From NCBI GenBank assembly GCA_007121115.1, contig SKMI01000204.1, positions 1 to 9,443 on the forward strand: a stretch of DNA of 9,443 nt, in the 5' to 3' direction. Position numbers and translations under genes: made by a program. Under the pieces are notes generated by a model, which was given only the letters and a program-made list of their open reading frames with translations, was not told the DNA's origin and made no database searches. This DNA comes from Paracoccaceae bacterium. Its GTDB lineage: Bacteria > Pseudomonadota > Alphaproteobacteria > Rhodobacterales > Rhodobacteraceae. Positions 1 to 6,525 of the stretch are shown piece by piece. How positions within the stretch are numbered: position 1 is the stretch's first letter; every line of letters begins with the position of its first letter.

Positions 1-178
1 CGGGGCGCAGGGTGACGGCGGTGGCGGCACCGCTGGCCAGCGCCCGCGCGGTCTGACGGGCGAGGAGCGCGCGGCCCTCGACCGGTTCCAGCAGCTTGTC
101 GCGCCCGCGCATCCGCGCACTGGCCCCGGCGGCGGGCAGGAGCACCGCGCAGCCGGGGGGCAGGGGCGTGACGGCCAC
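1..178 (-). CDS. MobA/MocA-like nucleotidyltransferase, N-terminal fragment (cut by window edge)
   Basis: Reading leftward from a GTG at 178, the frame stays open for 59 codons to the window edge. After a short leader, residues 13-30 read LLPAAGASARMRGRDKLL. This is the nucleotide-binding start of the NTP-transferase fold (L-AAG-S-RM-G-K-L), followed by the typical region around GRALLARQ. The closest families are molybdenum cofactor cytidylyl/guanylyltransferases (MocA/MobA), which transfer a nucleotide to molybdopterin in the cytosol; related sugar-phosphate or IspD-type enzymes cannot be excluded from the N-terminus alone. The livM stop (185-187) lies in the same frame just upstream, so GTG 178 is the first usable start, and the AGGCGG in front of it is a plausible ribosome site. 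Only 6 nt separate it from livM, so it is probably the last or next gene of the same transcript. Confidence 0.72.
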   Translation of the reverse strand, partial: MAVTPLPPGCAVLLPAAGASARMRGRDKLLEPVEGRALLARQTARALASGAATAVTLRP

Positions 179-184
179 CCCGCC

Positions 185-1489
185 TCAGCGTTCCGGGATC
201 AGCCCGCGCGGGCTGAACCGCAGCACCAGGAGCAGCGCCACCCCCATGGTAAAGAGCCGCATGTAGGAGGCCGAATCGAGCAGGTGGCGGCGCAGGTCCG
301 AGTCGACATCCATGTTCGACGTGACGATTTCCATCAGCCAGCGGCCCGCCGGTTCCACCTGCACCCAGAGGAACCAGATCACGAAGGCCCCCAGCACCGA
401 CCCCCAGTTGTTCCCCGACCCGCCGACGATCACCATCACCCAGACCAGGAAGGTGAAGCGCAGCGGCTCGTAGCTGCCGGGCGTCAACTGCCCGTCCATG
501 GACACCATCATCGCCCCCGCCAGCCCGCAGACCGCCGAGCCGAGGACGAAGATGTTCAGATGCCGCCGGGTCACGTTCTTGCCCATGGCGCGGGCGGCGA
601 CCTCGTTGTCGCGGATGGCGCGCATCATCCGTCCCCAAGGCGAGTTCAGCGCCTTCTCGGCCAACCAGATCAGGATCGCCAGCACGATGGTGAACAGCAT
701 CGCATAGCCCAGCGCCGAGAGGATCGCCGCCGTTTCCGGGACCGTCCAGCCCAGCCGCGCGGCGAGTTCCTGCACCCAGGGCTGCGGCTGCAGCTCCACC
801 GGGCGGGTGACGGGGCGGGGGATGCCGGTGACGTTGTTGACGCCGCGCGCCAGCCAGCGTTCGTGCTTCAGGATCGCGATGATGATCTCGGATATCCCCA
901 GCGTGGCGATGGCCAGATAGTCCGAGCGTAGCCCGAGGCTGATCCGCCCCACGACCCAGGCCGCCCCGGCGGCAAAGACCGCGCCCACCGGCCAGGCCAG
1001 GATCACCGGAAGGCCGAGGCCGCCCAGATACCCCTCGGACGCCGGGTTCACCGCCTGGATGGCGCTGGTCGCGGGGGCGAAGAAGAAGCGCGACACCCCC
1101 CAGCCGACGACGATCACGCCCAGGATCGCCGCCCCGCGCAGTCGCCCCGGCGTCATGCGCTTGTAGACCGCCACCGCCGCCAGGATCGTCGCCAACCCCA
1201 GCATCAGGCCCAGGATGGTGCCCAACCCTCCTGCGGCCCAGGCCTCGGTCACCGGCGGCATGGCGATCAGCACCGCCGCCAGCCCGCCAACGGCGGTGAA
1301 CCCCATGATGCCGACGTTGAACAGCCCCGCGTAACCCCACTGCATGTTCACGCCCAGCGCCATGATTGCCGAGATCAGGCTCATGTTCAGGATGGTCAGC
1401 GCCAGTTGCCAGCTTTGCAGCGTGGCGGTCAGCAGCAGCACCACGCCCATGGCGGCAAACAGGCCGATATTGCGCCAGTTCACGCTCAT
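185..1489 (-). CDS. livM: LivM-type permease of a branched-chain amino acid ABC transporter
   Basis: This 434-residue inner-membrane permease would form the translocation channel with LivH and be driven by LivG/LivF. The BPD_transp_2 core is visible: hydrophobic segments near residues 8-25, 28-48, 53-77, 160-182, 190-207, 258-277, 312-332, 345-375 and 412-424. The cytoplasmic coupling loop SPWGRMMRAIRDNEVAARAM (283-302) normally docks on the ATPases, GGSGNNWGSVLGA lies at 356-368, and the C-terminus RFSPRGLIPER is the usual LivM ending. Compared with short (about 300-residue) LivM proteins there is an additional stretch at about 79-157 containing two further hydrophobic segments (87-108, 119-137). 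Its ATG overlaps the livH stop by four bases (ATGA), indicating translational coupling. The specificity is set by the binding protein, so branched-chain amino acids are likely but unproven. Confidence 0.95.
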   Translation of the reverse strand: MSVNWRNIGLFAAMGVVLLLTATLQSWQLALTILNMSLISAIMALGVNMQWGYAGLFNVGIMGFTAVGGLAAVLIAMPPVTEAWAAGGLGTILGLMLGLATILAAVAVYKRMTPGRLRGAAILGVIVVGWGVSRFFFAPATSAIQAVNPASEGYLGGLGLPVILAWPVGAVFAAGAAWVVGRISLGLRSDYLAIATLGISEIIIAILKHERWLARGVNNVTGIPRPVTRPVELQPQPWVQELAARLGWTVPETAAILSALGYAMLFTIVLAILIWLAEKALNSPWGRMMRAIRDNEVAARAMGKNVTRRHLNIFVLGSAVCGLAGAMMVSMDGQLTPGSYEPLRFTFLVWVMVIVGGSGNNWGSVLGAFVIWFLWVQVEPAGRWLMEIVTSNMDVDSDLRRHLLDSASYMRLFTMGVALLLVLRFSPRGLIPER

Positions 1490-2499
1490 ATCGATTTCCC
1501 CCTGAAGATACCCGTGGGCCGGAAGATCAGCACGATGACCAGAATGGCGAAGGTGACGGCGAACTTGTAATCCACGGGCAGCAGTTGCAGCATGCTGTCG
1601 GGGCCCATGTCCTCGGGCATCAGATGGGTGAAGAAGCGCCGCCAGGCATAGGTGATGCCCATTTCGGAAAACGCCACCACATAGCCGCCGACGATGGCGC
1701 CGATGGGCGAGCCGAGCCCGCCGACGATGGCGGCGGCGAACATGGGCAGCAGAAGCTGGAAGTAGTTGATGGGCCGGAACCCCTTGTCGAGGCCATAGAG
1801 CGTGCCTGCGGTCACCACCAGCGCGGCCACGATCACCCAGGTTATGGTGACCACGCGTTCGGGGTTGATGCCGGAAAGAAGCGCCAGATCCTCGTTATCG
1901 GAATAGGCGCGCATGGATTTGCCCGACTTGGTGCGCGTCAGGAACCAGAACAGCGCCACCATGACCAGCAGCGCGGTGATGATCGTGATCGCCTGCGCCG
2001 AACGCAGGGCCAGCCCCTCGGCCAGCCCGCTCCATTCACGGAAATCCCGCACCGAGAAGATGAAACGCTCGCCGTCCTCGAACCGCCGCTCCGAGGTGCC
2101 GATGAAGAGCCGCGTCAGCCCGTTGGTGACGAACATCACCCCCAGCGAGGCCATGACGAAGGTCAGGGGTCGCGCCTTGACCTGTCGGAAGAAGCGATAG
2201 ACCAGCCGGTCGGTGACCAGCAGATAGACCGCCATCGCGGCAATCCCCACCGGAATGGCCAGCAGCGCTGTGGGGATGATCCCGCCGCCGGTGATGCCGA
2301 TGGCCTGAAACCCCCAGGTGGTGAAGATCACCACCATGGTGCCAAAGGCCATGATATCGCCATGGGCGAAGTGCGAGAACCGCAGGATGGAATAGATCAG
2401 CGTGATCCCCAGCGCCCCAAGCGCCAACTGGCTGCCATAGGCAAAGGCCGGGATCAGGACGAAGTTGGTGAGCGTGATCAGCGCGGAAAGCGGATCCAT
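1486..2499 (-). CDS. livH: LivH-type permease of a branched-chain amino acid ABC transporter
   Basis: This 337-residue inner-membrane permease pairs with LivM. It has the LivH hallmarks: a hydrophobic N-terminus, GALGITLIYSILRFSHFAHG at 28-47 (the conserved substrate-path region of the family), and the coupling loop KSGKSMRAYSDNEDLALLSG at 191-210. A glycine-rich AAAIVGGLGSPIGAIVGG segment follows at 255-272, and the C-terminus is FRPTGIFRGKSI. I chose the ATG at 2499 because AAAGGAG (2514-2508) sits 8 nt upstream and the start lies 4 nt after the preceding stop. An in-frame ATG at 2532 would add 11 residues and overlap the preceding gene by 29 nt without a comparable ribosome site. The 3' end overlaps livM by ATGA. 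About 20 extra residues near 290-310 precede the last membrane helix. Confidence 0.95.
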   Translation of the reverse strand: MDPLSALITLTNFVLIPAFAYGSQLALGALGITLIYSILRFSHFAHGDIMAFGTMVVIFTTWGFQAIGITGGGIIPTALLAIPVGIAAMAVYLLVTDRLVYRFFRQVKARPLTFVMASLGVMFVTNGLTRLFIGTSERRFEDGERFIFSVRDFREWSGLAEGLALRSAQAITIITALLVMVALFWFLTRTKSGKSMRAYSDNEDLALLSGINPERVVTITWVIVAALVVTAGTLYGLDKGFRPINYFQLLLPMFAAAIVGGLGSPIGAIVGGYVVAFSEMGITYAWRRFFTHLMPEDMGPDSMLQLLPVDYKFAVTFAILVIVLIFRPTGIFRGKSI

Positions 2500-2503
2500 G
2501 GGC

Positions 2504-2899
2504 TCAGCTCCTTTCGCATTCGGCCATGACAATCGCGGAATGGCCCATCGCGGGGTCGGGGAAGGACAGCACGCTCAGCCGTCCGGTGTCGGGTTCGACC
2601 ATCAGCAGTGTGGTCTCGGCACCGAAGGTCTCGCCCCAGACCTGAGCGCCGGACCACGCCGGGTCCAGCCGGGTCAGCAGCAGCGGATCGCCGACGGCAT
2701 CGAATTCCAGCAGCAGCCGCCCGTCATCGTCGGACAGGAACAGCGTGGTGAAATCGGCCTCGACCCCGCAAGCGCCTTCGGCGCAGATATCCAGCACGCG
2801 GCAGGTGGTGACATCTTCGGCGATGACCGGTTCGGGCAGCGCGGCAAGGCCGCCGCCCAGGGCCAGCACGGCGCAGGCAAATCGCATGGTCCGGTGCAT
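2504..2899 (-). CDS. Small secreted protein of unknown function between livF and livH
   Basis: I do not recognise a characterised family. The 131-residue product has a typical Sec signal peptide: a basic start MHRTMR, a hydrophobic run to about residue 22, and an AxA-like PVIA|EDV cleavage after residue 27. The mature part is about 104 residues, predicted periplasmic, mostly short beta-type stretches, with cysteines at 33, 39, 44 and 128. The cluster C-x5-C-x4-C-G near its N-terminus plus the C-terminal cysteine could give two disulfides. A GTG at 2908 overlaps the livF stop (GTGA) in the same frame. I prefer the ATG at 2899 because a near-ideal Shine-Dalgarno lies 8 nt upstream of it, whereas the GTG lies inside that sequence. 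Sitting inside the transporter operon with coupled translation, it is probably made with the transporter and acts in the same compartment as the binding protein; the role is unknown. Confidence 0.8.
   Translation of the reverse strand: MHRTMRFACAVLALGGGLAALPEPVIAEDVTTCRVLDICAEGACGVEADFTTLFLSDDDGRLLLEFDAVGDPLLLTRLDPAWSGAQVWGETFGAETTLLMVEPDTGRLSVLSFPDPAMGHSAIVMAECERS
2508..2514 (-). promoter_or_regulatory. Ribosome binding site of livH
   Basis: AAAGGAG on the minus strand, 8 nt before the ATG at 2499. It overlaps the last codons of the preceding gene and decides the livH start in favour of 2499 over the upstream in-frame ATG at 2532. Confidence 0.8.
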
Positions 2900-2903
2900 G
2901 TCG

Positions 2904-2914
2904 ATCACCCCCCC
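2904..2914 (-). promoter_or_regulatory. Unusually extended ribosome binding site overlapping the livF stop
   Basis: The minus strand reads GGGGGGGTGAT and is followed by CGAC and then ATG at 2899. GGGGGGTGAT can pair along the whole anti-Shine-Dalgarno of 16S rRNA, allowing two G-U pairs. It contains the livF TGA (2907-2905), so ribosomes terminating on livF sit directly on the next gene's ribosome site. This supports translational coupling and the start at 2899 rather than GTG 2908. Confidence 0.65.
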
Positions 2915-3615
2915 AGAAAGCTGCGCCGCACGTCGGGGTCGGCCAGAAGCGCCTTGCCGGTGTCGGTGTAGCGGTTGCGGCCCTGCACCATGACGAACCC
3001 CTTGTCGGCGATTTCCAGTGCCTGGCGGGCGTTCTGCTCCACCATCAGGATGGGGATGCCGGTGCGCGCGACCTCGATGATGCGGTCGAACAATTCGTCC
3101 ATCACGATGGGCGAGACCCCGGCGGTGGGCTCGTCCAGCATCAGCACCTTGGGCTTGGTCATCAGCGCGCGGCCCACGGCGACCTGCTGGCGCTGACCGC
3201 CCGAAAGCTCGCCTGCCGCCTGGCGGCGCTTGTCGCGCAGGATCGGGAACAGGTCGAACACCTGCTCGCGCGTGTCCGAAATGTCGTCGTCGCGGATGAA
3301 GGCGCCCATTTCCAGGTTTTCCTCGACCGTCATGCCGGGAAAGATGTTGCCGGTCTGCGGCACGAATCCCATGCCCGCGCGCACCCGCGCCTGCGGGCTG
3401 AGGTCCGAGATATCGGTGCCGTCCAGCAGCACGCGGCCCTTTCGCAACTGCAGCATGCCGAAAACGGCCTTCATGGCGGTGGACTTGCCCGCGCCGTTGG
3501 GGCCGACGATCACAGCAATCTCGCCGCGTTCGACGGACACGGTGCAGTCATGCAGGATATCGGCGCCGCCGTAGCCGCCGGTCATGTTCTCGCCGATCAG
3601 GTAGGGGTCGGCCAT
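2905..3615 (-). CDS. livF: LivF-type ATPase of a branched-chain amino acid ABC transporter
   Basis: A 236-residue cytoplasmic ATP-binding subunit that partners LivG and drives LivH/LivM. The motifs are all present: Walker A GPNGAGKST at 38-46, Q-loop VPQ near 85-87, signature LSGGQRQQ at 137-144, Walker B VLMLDEP at 157-163 and D-loop TAGVSP at 164-169. The switch region reads MVEQNA at 191-196, where Gln replaces the usual His; this is the normal state in LivF proteins rather than a defect. The length is standard for LivF. The ATG at 3615 has GGAGG 8 nt upstream and lies 3 nt after the stop of the preceding gene. The 3' end is coupled to the following small secreted protein gene. Confidence 0.96.
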   Translation of the reverse strand: MADPYLIGENMTGGYGGADILHDCTVSVERGEIAVIVGPNGAGKSTAMKAVFGMLQLRKGRVLLDGTDISDLSPQARVRAGMGFVPQTGNIFPGMTVEENLEMGAFIRDDDISDTREQVFDLFPILRDKRRQAAGELSGGQRQQVAVGRALMTKPKVLMLDEPTAGVSPIVMDELFDRIIEVARTGIPILMVEQNARQALEIADKGFVMVQGRNRYTDTGKALLADPDVRRSFLGG

Positions 3616-3618
3616 GGC

Positions 3619-4197
3619 TCAGTCCTCCGGCGCAGGGCGCAGCAGCCGCGCGAGGTCGCGGGCCGTCTCGGCAAACCCGTCCTCGTCCTCGACATCCTCG
3701 CCGGCCAGGAACAGGGTCAGCCAGTCATCGCCATCGGCCAGCAGCAATACGGCCAGCGGTTGCGGGTCGCCGTCGAAGAATTCGATGAAGACATCGAGCG
3801 CCACGGTCGCGTGCTCGGTGGTCAGAGTGTCGCGGAACCGGCGCACCGGCGCGGCGTCGCCGTCGTCCAGCGCTTCCTCGGTCAGATCGGCCTCGAGCCG
3901 CGACAGACCTGCGTCCAGTGTGCTCGCCTCGGCAGGGTCGAGCCAGTTCAGGCTCGCCTCGAGGTAGTAGGGCGGCGCTTCATAGGCGGTCACCCCGTCC
4001 TCGTCCGTGACGGGGATCTGGCTGGCCCCGGCCCAGAGGCTGCCTGCATCAGGACAAAGCGCGATCTGTCCGCCCAGCGGCAGACAGGCGGGCTGCGCGG
4101 TCACGGTGGTGGGGATGAAGGCAAGGGTCAGGGCAAAGAGCGGGGCGGAAAGCTGGGCGGTCAGGGCGCGGCCCAGCATGCGACCGGCACGGATCAC
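3619..4197 (-). CDS. Acidic secreted protein of unknown function between livG and livF
   Basis: I do not recognise this 192-residue product. It begins with a long signal peptide (basic MIRAGRMLGR, hydrophobic 11-30, cleavage TVTA|QPA after residue 34), so it is predicted to be periplasmic. The mature domain of about 158 residues has two cysteines (38, 48), likely disulfide-linked. A middle part around 76-140 looks helical, and the C-terminal half is strongly acidic with alternating DGD/GDD/EDVEDED stretches and an LAVLLLADGDDWLTLFLAG core (148-166). The start is a GTG overlapping the livG stop (GTGA), supported by GAGGAGG 7 nt upstream; an ATG six codons later is the alternative. It ends 3 nt before livF. 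The position between two transporter ATPase genes with coupled translation implies co-expression with the importer. A chaperone, ligand-handling or envelope role would be speculation. Confidence 0.8.
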   Translation of the reverse strand: MIRAGRMLGRALTAQLSAPLFALTLAFIPTTVTAQPACLPLGGQIALCPDAGSLWAGASQIPVTDEDGVTAYEAPPYYLEASLNWLDPAEASTLDAGLSRLEADLTEEALDDGDAAPVRRFRDTLTTEHATVALDVFIEFFDGDPQPLAVLLLADGDDWLTLFLAGEDVEDEDGFAETARDLARLLRPAPED

Positions 4198-4994
4198 AGC
4201 GTCGCCTCCTCTTTCTGGACGACCTTGTTCTTCAGCCCGGTGCCAAGATAGGCCTCGATCACTGCCTCGTTGGCCTTGATCTCGTCCAGCGTGCCCTCGG
4301 CCAGCACCTTGCCCTCGGCCATGCAGATGACCGGGTCGCAGATGCGGCCGATGAAATCCATGTCATGCTCGATCACCACGAAGGTATAGCCGCGCTCCTG
4401 ATTCAGGCGCACGATGGCATCTGCGATGGTGTTCAAGAGCGTGCGGTTCACCCCCGCGCCGACCTCATCCAGGAACACGACCCGCGCATCCGTCATCATC
4501 GTGCGGCCCAGTTCCAGAAGCTTCTTCTGCCCGCCCGAGATCATCCCCGCCTTTTCATCGGCGATATGGTCGATGGTCAGGAACTCCAGCACCTCGTTGG
4601 CGCGGCGGCGGATTTCCTCTTCCTCGCGCCGCACCTTGCCGCGTTCGAACCAGGCCGACCACAGGTTTTCGCCCGACTGGCGCGGCGGCACCATCATCAG
4701 GTTCTCGCGGCAGGTCATGGTGTGAAATTCATGGGCAATCTGGAAGGTGCGCAACAGGCCCTTGTCGAACAGTTCATGCGGCGGCAGGCCGGTGATGTCC
4801 GCGCCCTCCATGTAGACCTTGCCCGAGGTCGGCGGCAGCACGCCCGCGATCACGTTGAACAGCGTCGTCTTGCCCGCGCCATTGGGGCCGATCAGCCCGG
4901 TGATGGAGCCTTTCTCGATGGTCAGGCTGGCGCCGTCCACAGCATGGAAGCCGCCGAAATGCTTGTGCAGATCCTCGACCCGGATCATCGCCAT
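4194..4994 (-). CDS. livG: LivG-type ATPase of a branched-chain amino acid ABC transporter
   Basis: This 266-residue cytoplasmic ATP-binding subunit is the partner of LivF. Walker A GPNGAGKTT lies at 36-44, Q-loop RTFQ at 82-85, signature ISGGQKK at 152-158, Walker B VVFLDE at 172-177, and the switch histidine in VIEHDMDF at 207-214. Two places differ from textbook LivG: the signature starts with Ile rather than Leu, and the residues after the catalytic Glu177 read VGAGVN where the usual form is P-x-AGLN. The catalytic residues themselves are intact, so I expect an active ATPase. A charged insertion (about 119-131, REEEEIRRR) lies in the helical domain region. The ATG at 4994 has AGGGAG upstream; an ATG two codons later is possible. 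It starts 121 nt after the binding-protein gene and overlaps the next gene by four bases. Confidence 0.95.
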   Translation of the reverse strand: MAMIRVEDLHKHFGGFHAVDGASLTIEKGSITGLIGPNGAGKTTLFNVIAGVLPPTSGKVYMEGADITGLPPHELFDKGLLRTFQIAHEFHTMTCRENLMMVPPRQSGENLWSAWFERGKVRREEEEIRRRANEVLEFLTIDHIADEKAGMISGGQKKLLELGRTMMTDARVVFLDEVGAGVNRTLLNTIADAIVRLNQERGYTFVVIEHDMDFIGRICDPVICMAEGKVLAEGTLDEIKANEAVIEAYLGTGLKNKVVQKEEATL

Positions 4995-5059
4995 GGCACT
5001 CTCCCTGTCGCCAGCTTTAGCCTGTCCCGTTGGCCGGGATCCTCTGGCTTGTTCTGAAA

Positions 5060-5091
5060 CGGCCCGGGGAGCGTGGATGCCCCCCGGGCCG
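5060..5091 (-). terminator. GC-rich hairpin between the binding-protein gene and livG (attenuator or mRNA 3' stabiliser)
   Basis: A perfect 10-bp inverted repeat, CGGCCCGGGG / CCCCGGGCCG, with a 12-nt loop, lies 25 nt after the stop of the binding-protein gene. On the minus strand it is followed by only three T (TTTC), so it is a weak intrinsic terminator at best. In binding-protein-dependent importers a hairpin at this place commonly protects the mRNA of the abundant binding protein or lets only part of the transcription through. That function is inferred from position and structure. Confidence 0.65.
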
Positions 5092-5115
5092 GGTGCCCTT
5101 TTCCGGGCGTCCGGA

Positions 5116-6297
5116 TCAGTGGAAGCGGACGGTCACGAACTCGCCGTCCTGGACCACATGCTCGCGGAAGTTGCCTGCCGCTTCGCCCGGACCCACCAGT
5201 TCCACATTGGTCGCACCGATGTAGTTGATCTCGCCGCCGTCAGCGAGGATCTGGACCGCGCGGCCCAGTTCGCCGGGCAGGATCTCTTCGCCCGGTGCGT
5301 TGGCAACGTTCAGGATGTTGGCGGCAATGCCCGCGGGCGTGGCTTCGCCTGCAGCCTGCGCGGCCAGCGCCAGAAGTGCCGCGGCGTCATAGCTTTCGCC
5401 GGTGAAGGAGCTTGCGGTCAGCACGTTGTTGGCCTCGCCCAGCGCCGCAAAGGCATCCGCGCCGGGACCTTCGACACCGGGCAGGGTGCCCACGGTGCCC
5501 TCGATCGCATCGCCCGTGGCGTCGATCAGTTCCTGGCCGAACATGCCGTCCCCGATGAAGAACTGCTCGAACGCGCCCAGCTCCCAGGCGGTGCGCAGCA
5601 TGGCGCCGCCACCATCGGTGTAGCCCAGGATCACCAGCGCGTCGCCCCCGGCTGAAGCCAGCGTGCCCGCTTCGGCCGAATAATCGCCGCGCCCATCCTC
5701 GTGCGGGACCGAGACGGTGACCGTCCCACCCATTTCCTCGAAGTTTTCGATGAACGCGTTGGAGAAGCCCGCGCCGTAGTCGTTGTTGGTGAAGGTCACG
5801 GCCACTTGGTCGATGCCACGCTCCATCACGATCCCGGCCAGAACCGCGCCCTGGCGCGCGTCCGAAGGCGAAGTGCGGAAGAACATCCCGTTCGATTCGG
5901 TGGTGGTGAAGGCGGGCGAGGTCGCCGAGGGCGAAATCATCGGAACGCCTGCGGACATGGCCACGTTCTGCAGCACCGACATGGTGACGCCGGAGCAGTC
6001 GGCGCCCATGATGGCGGCCACACCGTCGGCCGAGATCAGGCGCTCGGCGGCGGCCTGCGCGGCGCTGGAATCAAGGCAGGTCGAATCCGCACGCACCGAA
6101 CCGATCATCTGACCATCCAGGATGCCCCCGGCCTCGTTGATCTCGTTCCAGGCCATCTCGGCCGAATCCGCCATGTGCGGGGTGACCGATTCAATCGGCC
6201 CGGTGAAGCCCAGCAGCACGCCGAACCTGATGTCATCGGCGATCGCCGCCCCGGCGCTGAATGCCAGCGCGGTGCTGGCCAGCAGAAATTTTTTCAT
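5116..6297 (-). CDS. Periplasmic substrate-binding protein, Leu/Ile/Val-binding (livJ/livK-like) family
   Basis: This 393-residue protein would capture the ligand in the periplasm and deliver it to LivH/LivM. The signal peptide is MKKFLLASTALAFSAGAAIA, with cleavage before Asp21. The mature protein has the type I Peripla_BP_6 fold pattern: FGVLLGFTGPIES near the N-terminus, a cysteine pair C74/C101 corresponding to the conserved disulfide of LIV-binding proteins, the ligand-loop region MISPSATSP (120-128), the hinge/ligand segment NNDYGAGF (171-178), and the family's YDAAALLALAAQAA (303-316). I chose ATG 6297 because AAGGGAG lies 7 nt upstream and the signal peptide begins there; the frame is open for 44 further codons upstream but that stretch has no protein-like character. 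It is first in the transporter operon and separated from livG by a hairpin. Branched-chain amino acids are the likeliest ligand, but this family also binds amides, urea and carboxylic acids. Confidence 0.94.
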   Translation of the reverse strand: MKKFLLASTALAFSAGAAIADDIRFGVLLGFTGPIESVTPHMADSAEMAWNEINEAGGILDGQMIGSVRADSTCLDSSAAQAAAERLISADGVAAIMGADCSGVTMSVLQNVAMSAGVPMISPSATSPAFTTTESNGMFFRTSPSDARQGAVLAGIVMERGIDQVAVTFTNNDYGAGFSNAFIENFEEMGGTVTVSVPHEDGRGDYSAEAGTLASAGGDALVILGYTDGGGAMLRTAWELGAFEQFFIGDGMFGQELIDATGDAIEGTVGTLPGVEGPGADAFAALGEANNVLTASSFTGESYDAAALLALAAQAAGEATPAGIAANILNVANAPGEEILPGELGRAVQILADGGEINYIGATNVELVGPGEAAGNFREHVVQDGEFVTVRFH

Positions 6298-6525
6298 CAC
6301 GACACTCCCTTGTGTTGGTCTTGCGTTACGGTCTTTGACCTTGTGCACAATCGCGGCTCGCGGCGTTTCAGACACGCTGAAACCGGGCGCGCCCCGCAAC
6401 CATGCGATTTGTGTAGCACGGCGTTTCAAACCCGAAAAGTGGGTTTGCGCGCGGGCTTGGGCAGTTTGGCAGCCACATTTGCGCTATGTTGTGGCGCGGG
6501 CAGAGCCGGATCGTGCCCGCGCTGT
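6298..6525. promoter_or_regulatory. Upstream region of the transporter operon with several palindromes
   Basis: This 228-nt non-coding stretch lies between the binding-protein start and the stop of the lipoprotein gene, so it must hold the transporter promoter (minus strand). I find no convincing sigma-70 -35/-10 pair. The visible structure is GGTC-TTT-GACC (6330-6340) directly abutting the perfect palindrome TTGTGCACAA (6341-6350), GTTTCAG-5-CTGAAAC (6365-6383), and a 10-bp direct repeat CGGCGTTTCA at 6361-6370 and 6419-6428. CAAACCC-7-GGGTTTG follows at 6427-6447. These are candidate operator or leader elements; none is assigned to a regulator. Confidence 0.5.
6494..6522 (-). terminator. 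GC-rich hairpin directly after the lipoprotein gene
   Basis: A perfect 9-bp inverted repeat, GCGCGGGCA / TGCCCGCGC, with an 11-nt loop, starts 3 nt after the lipoprotein stop codon on the minus strand. No T-run follows on that strand (CACAACATAG), so termination would be Rho-assisted or weak. It probably marks the 3' end of the lipoprotein transcript and insulates the transporter promoter region. Confidence 0.5.

Noticed and set aside
1366..2529. Long open frame (387 codons) on the plus strand opposite livH
   Set aside because: It is antisense to an unmistakable permease gene; the translation is rich in His, Gln, Asp and Arg with no domain, as expected from GC-rich antisense frames.
3037..3045. 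Missing switch histidine in LivF (Gln in MVEQNA)
   Set aside because: Glutamine at this place is normal for LivF proteins, so it is not a sign of an inactive ATPase.
6298..6429. N-terminal extension of 44 residues to the binding protein
   Set aside because: The stretch precedes a perfect signal peptide and a good ribosome site (AAGGGAG, 7 nt) at ATG 6297, so the extension would bury the signal peptide.
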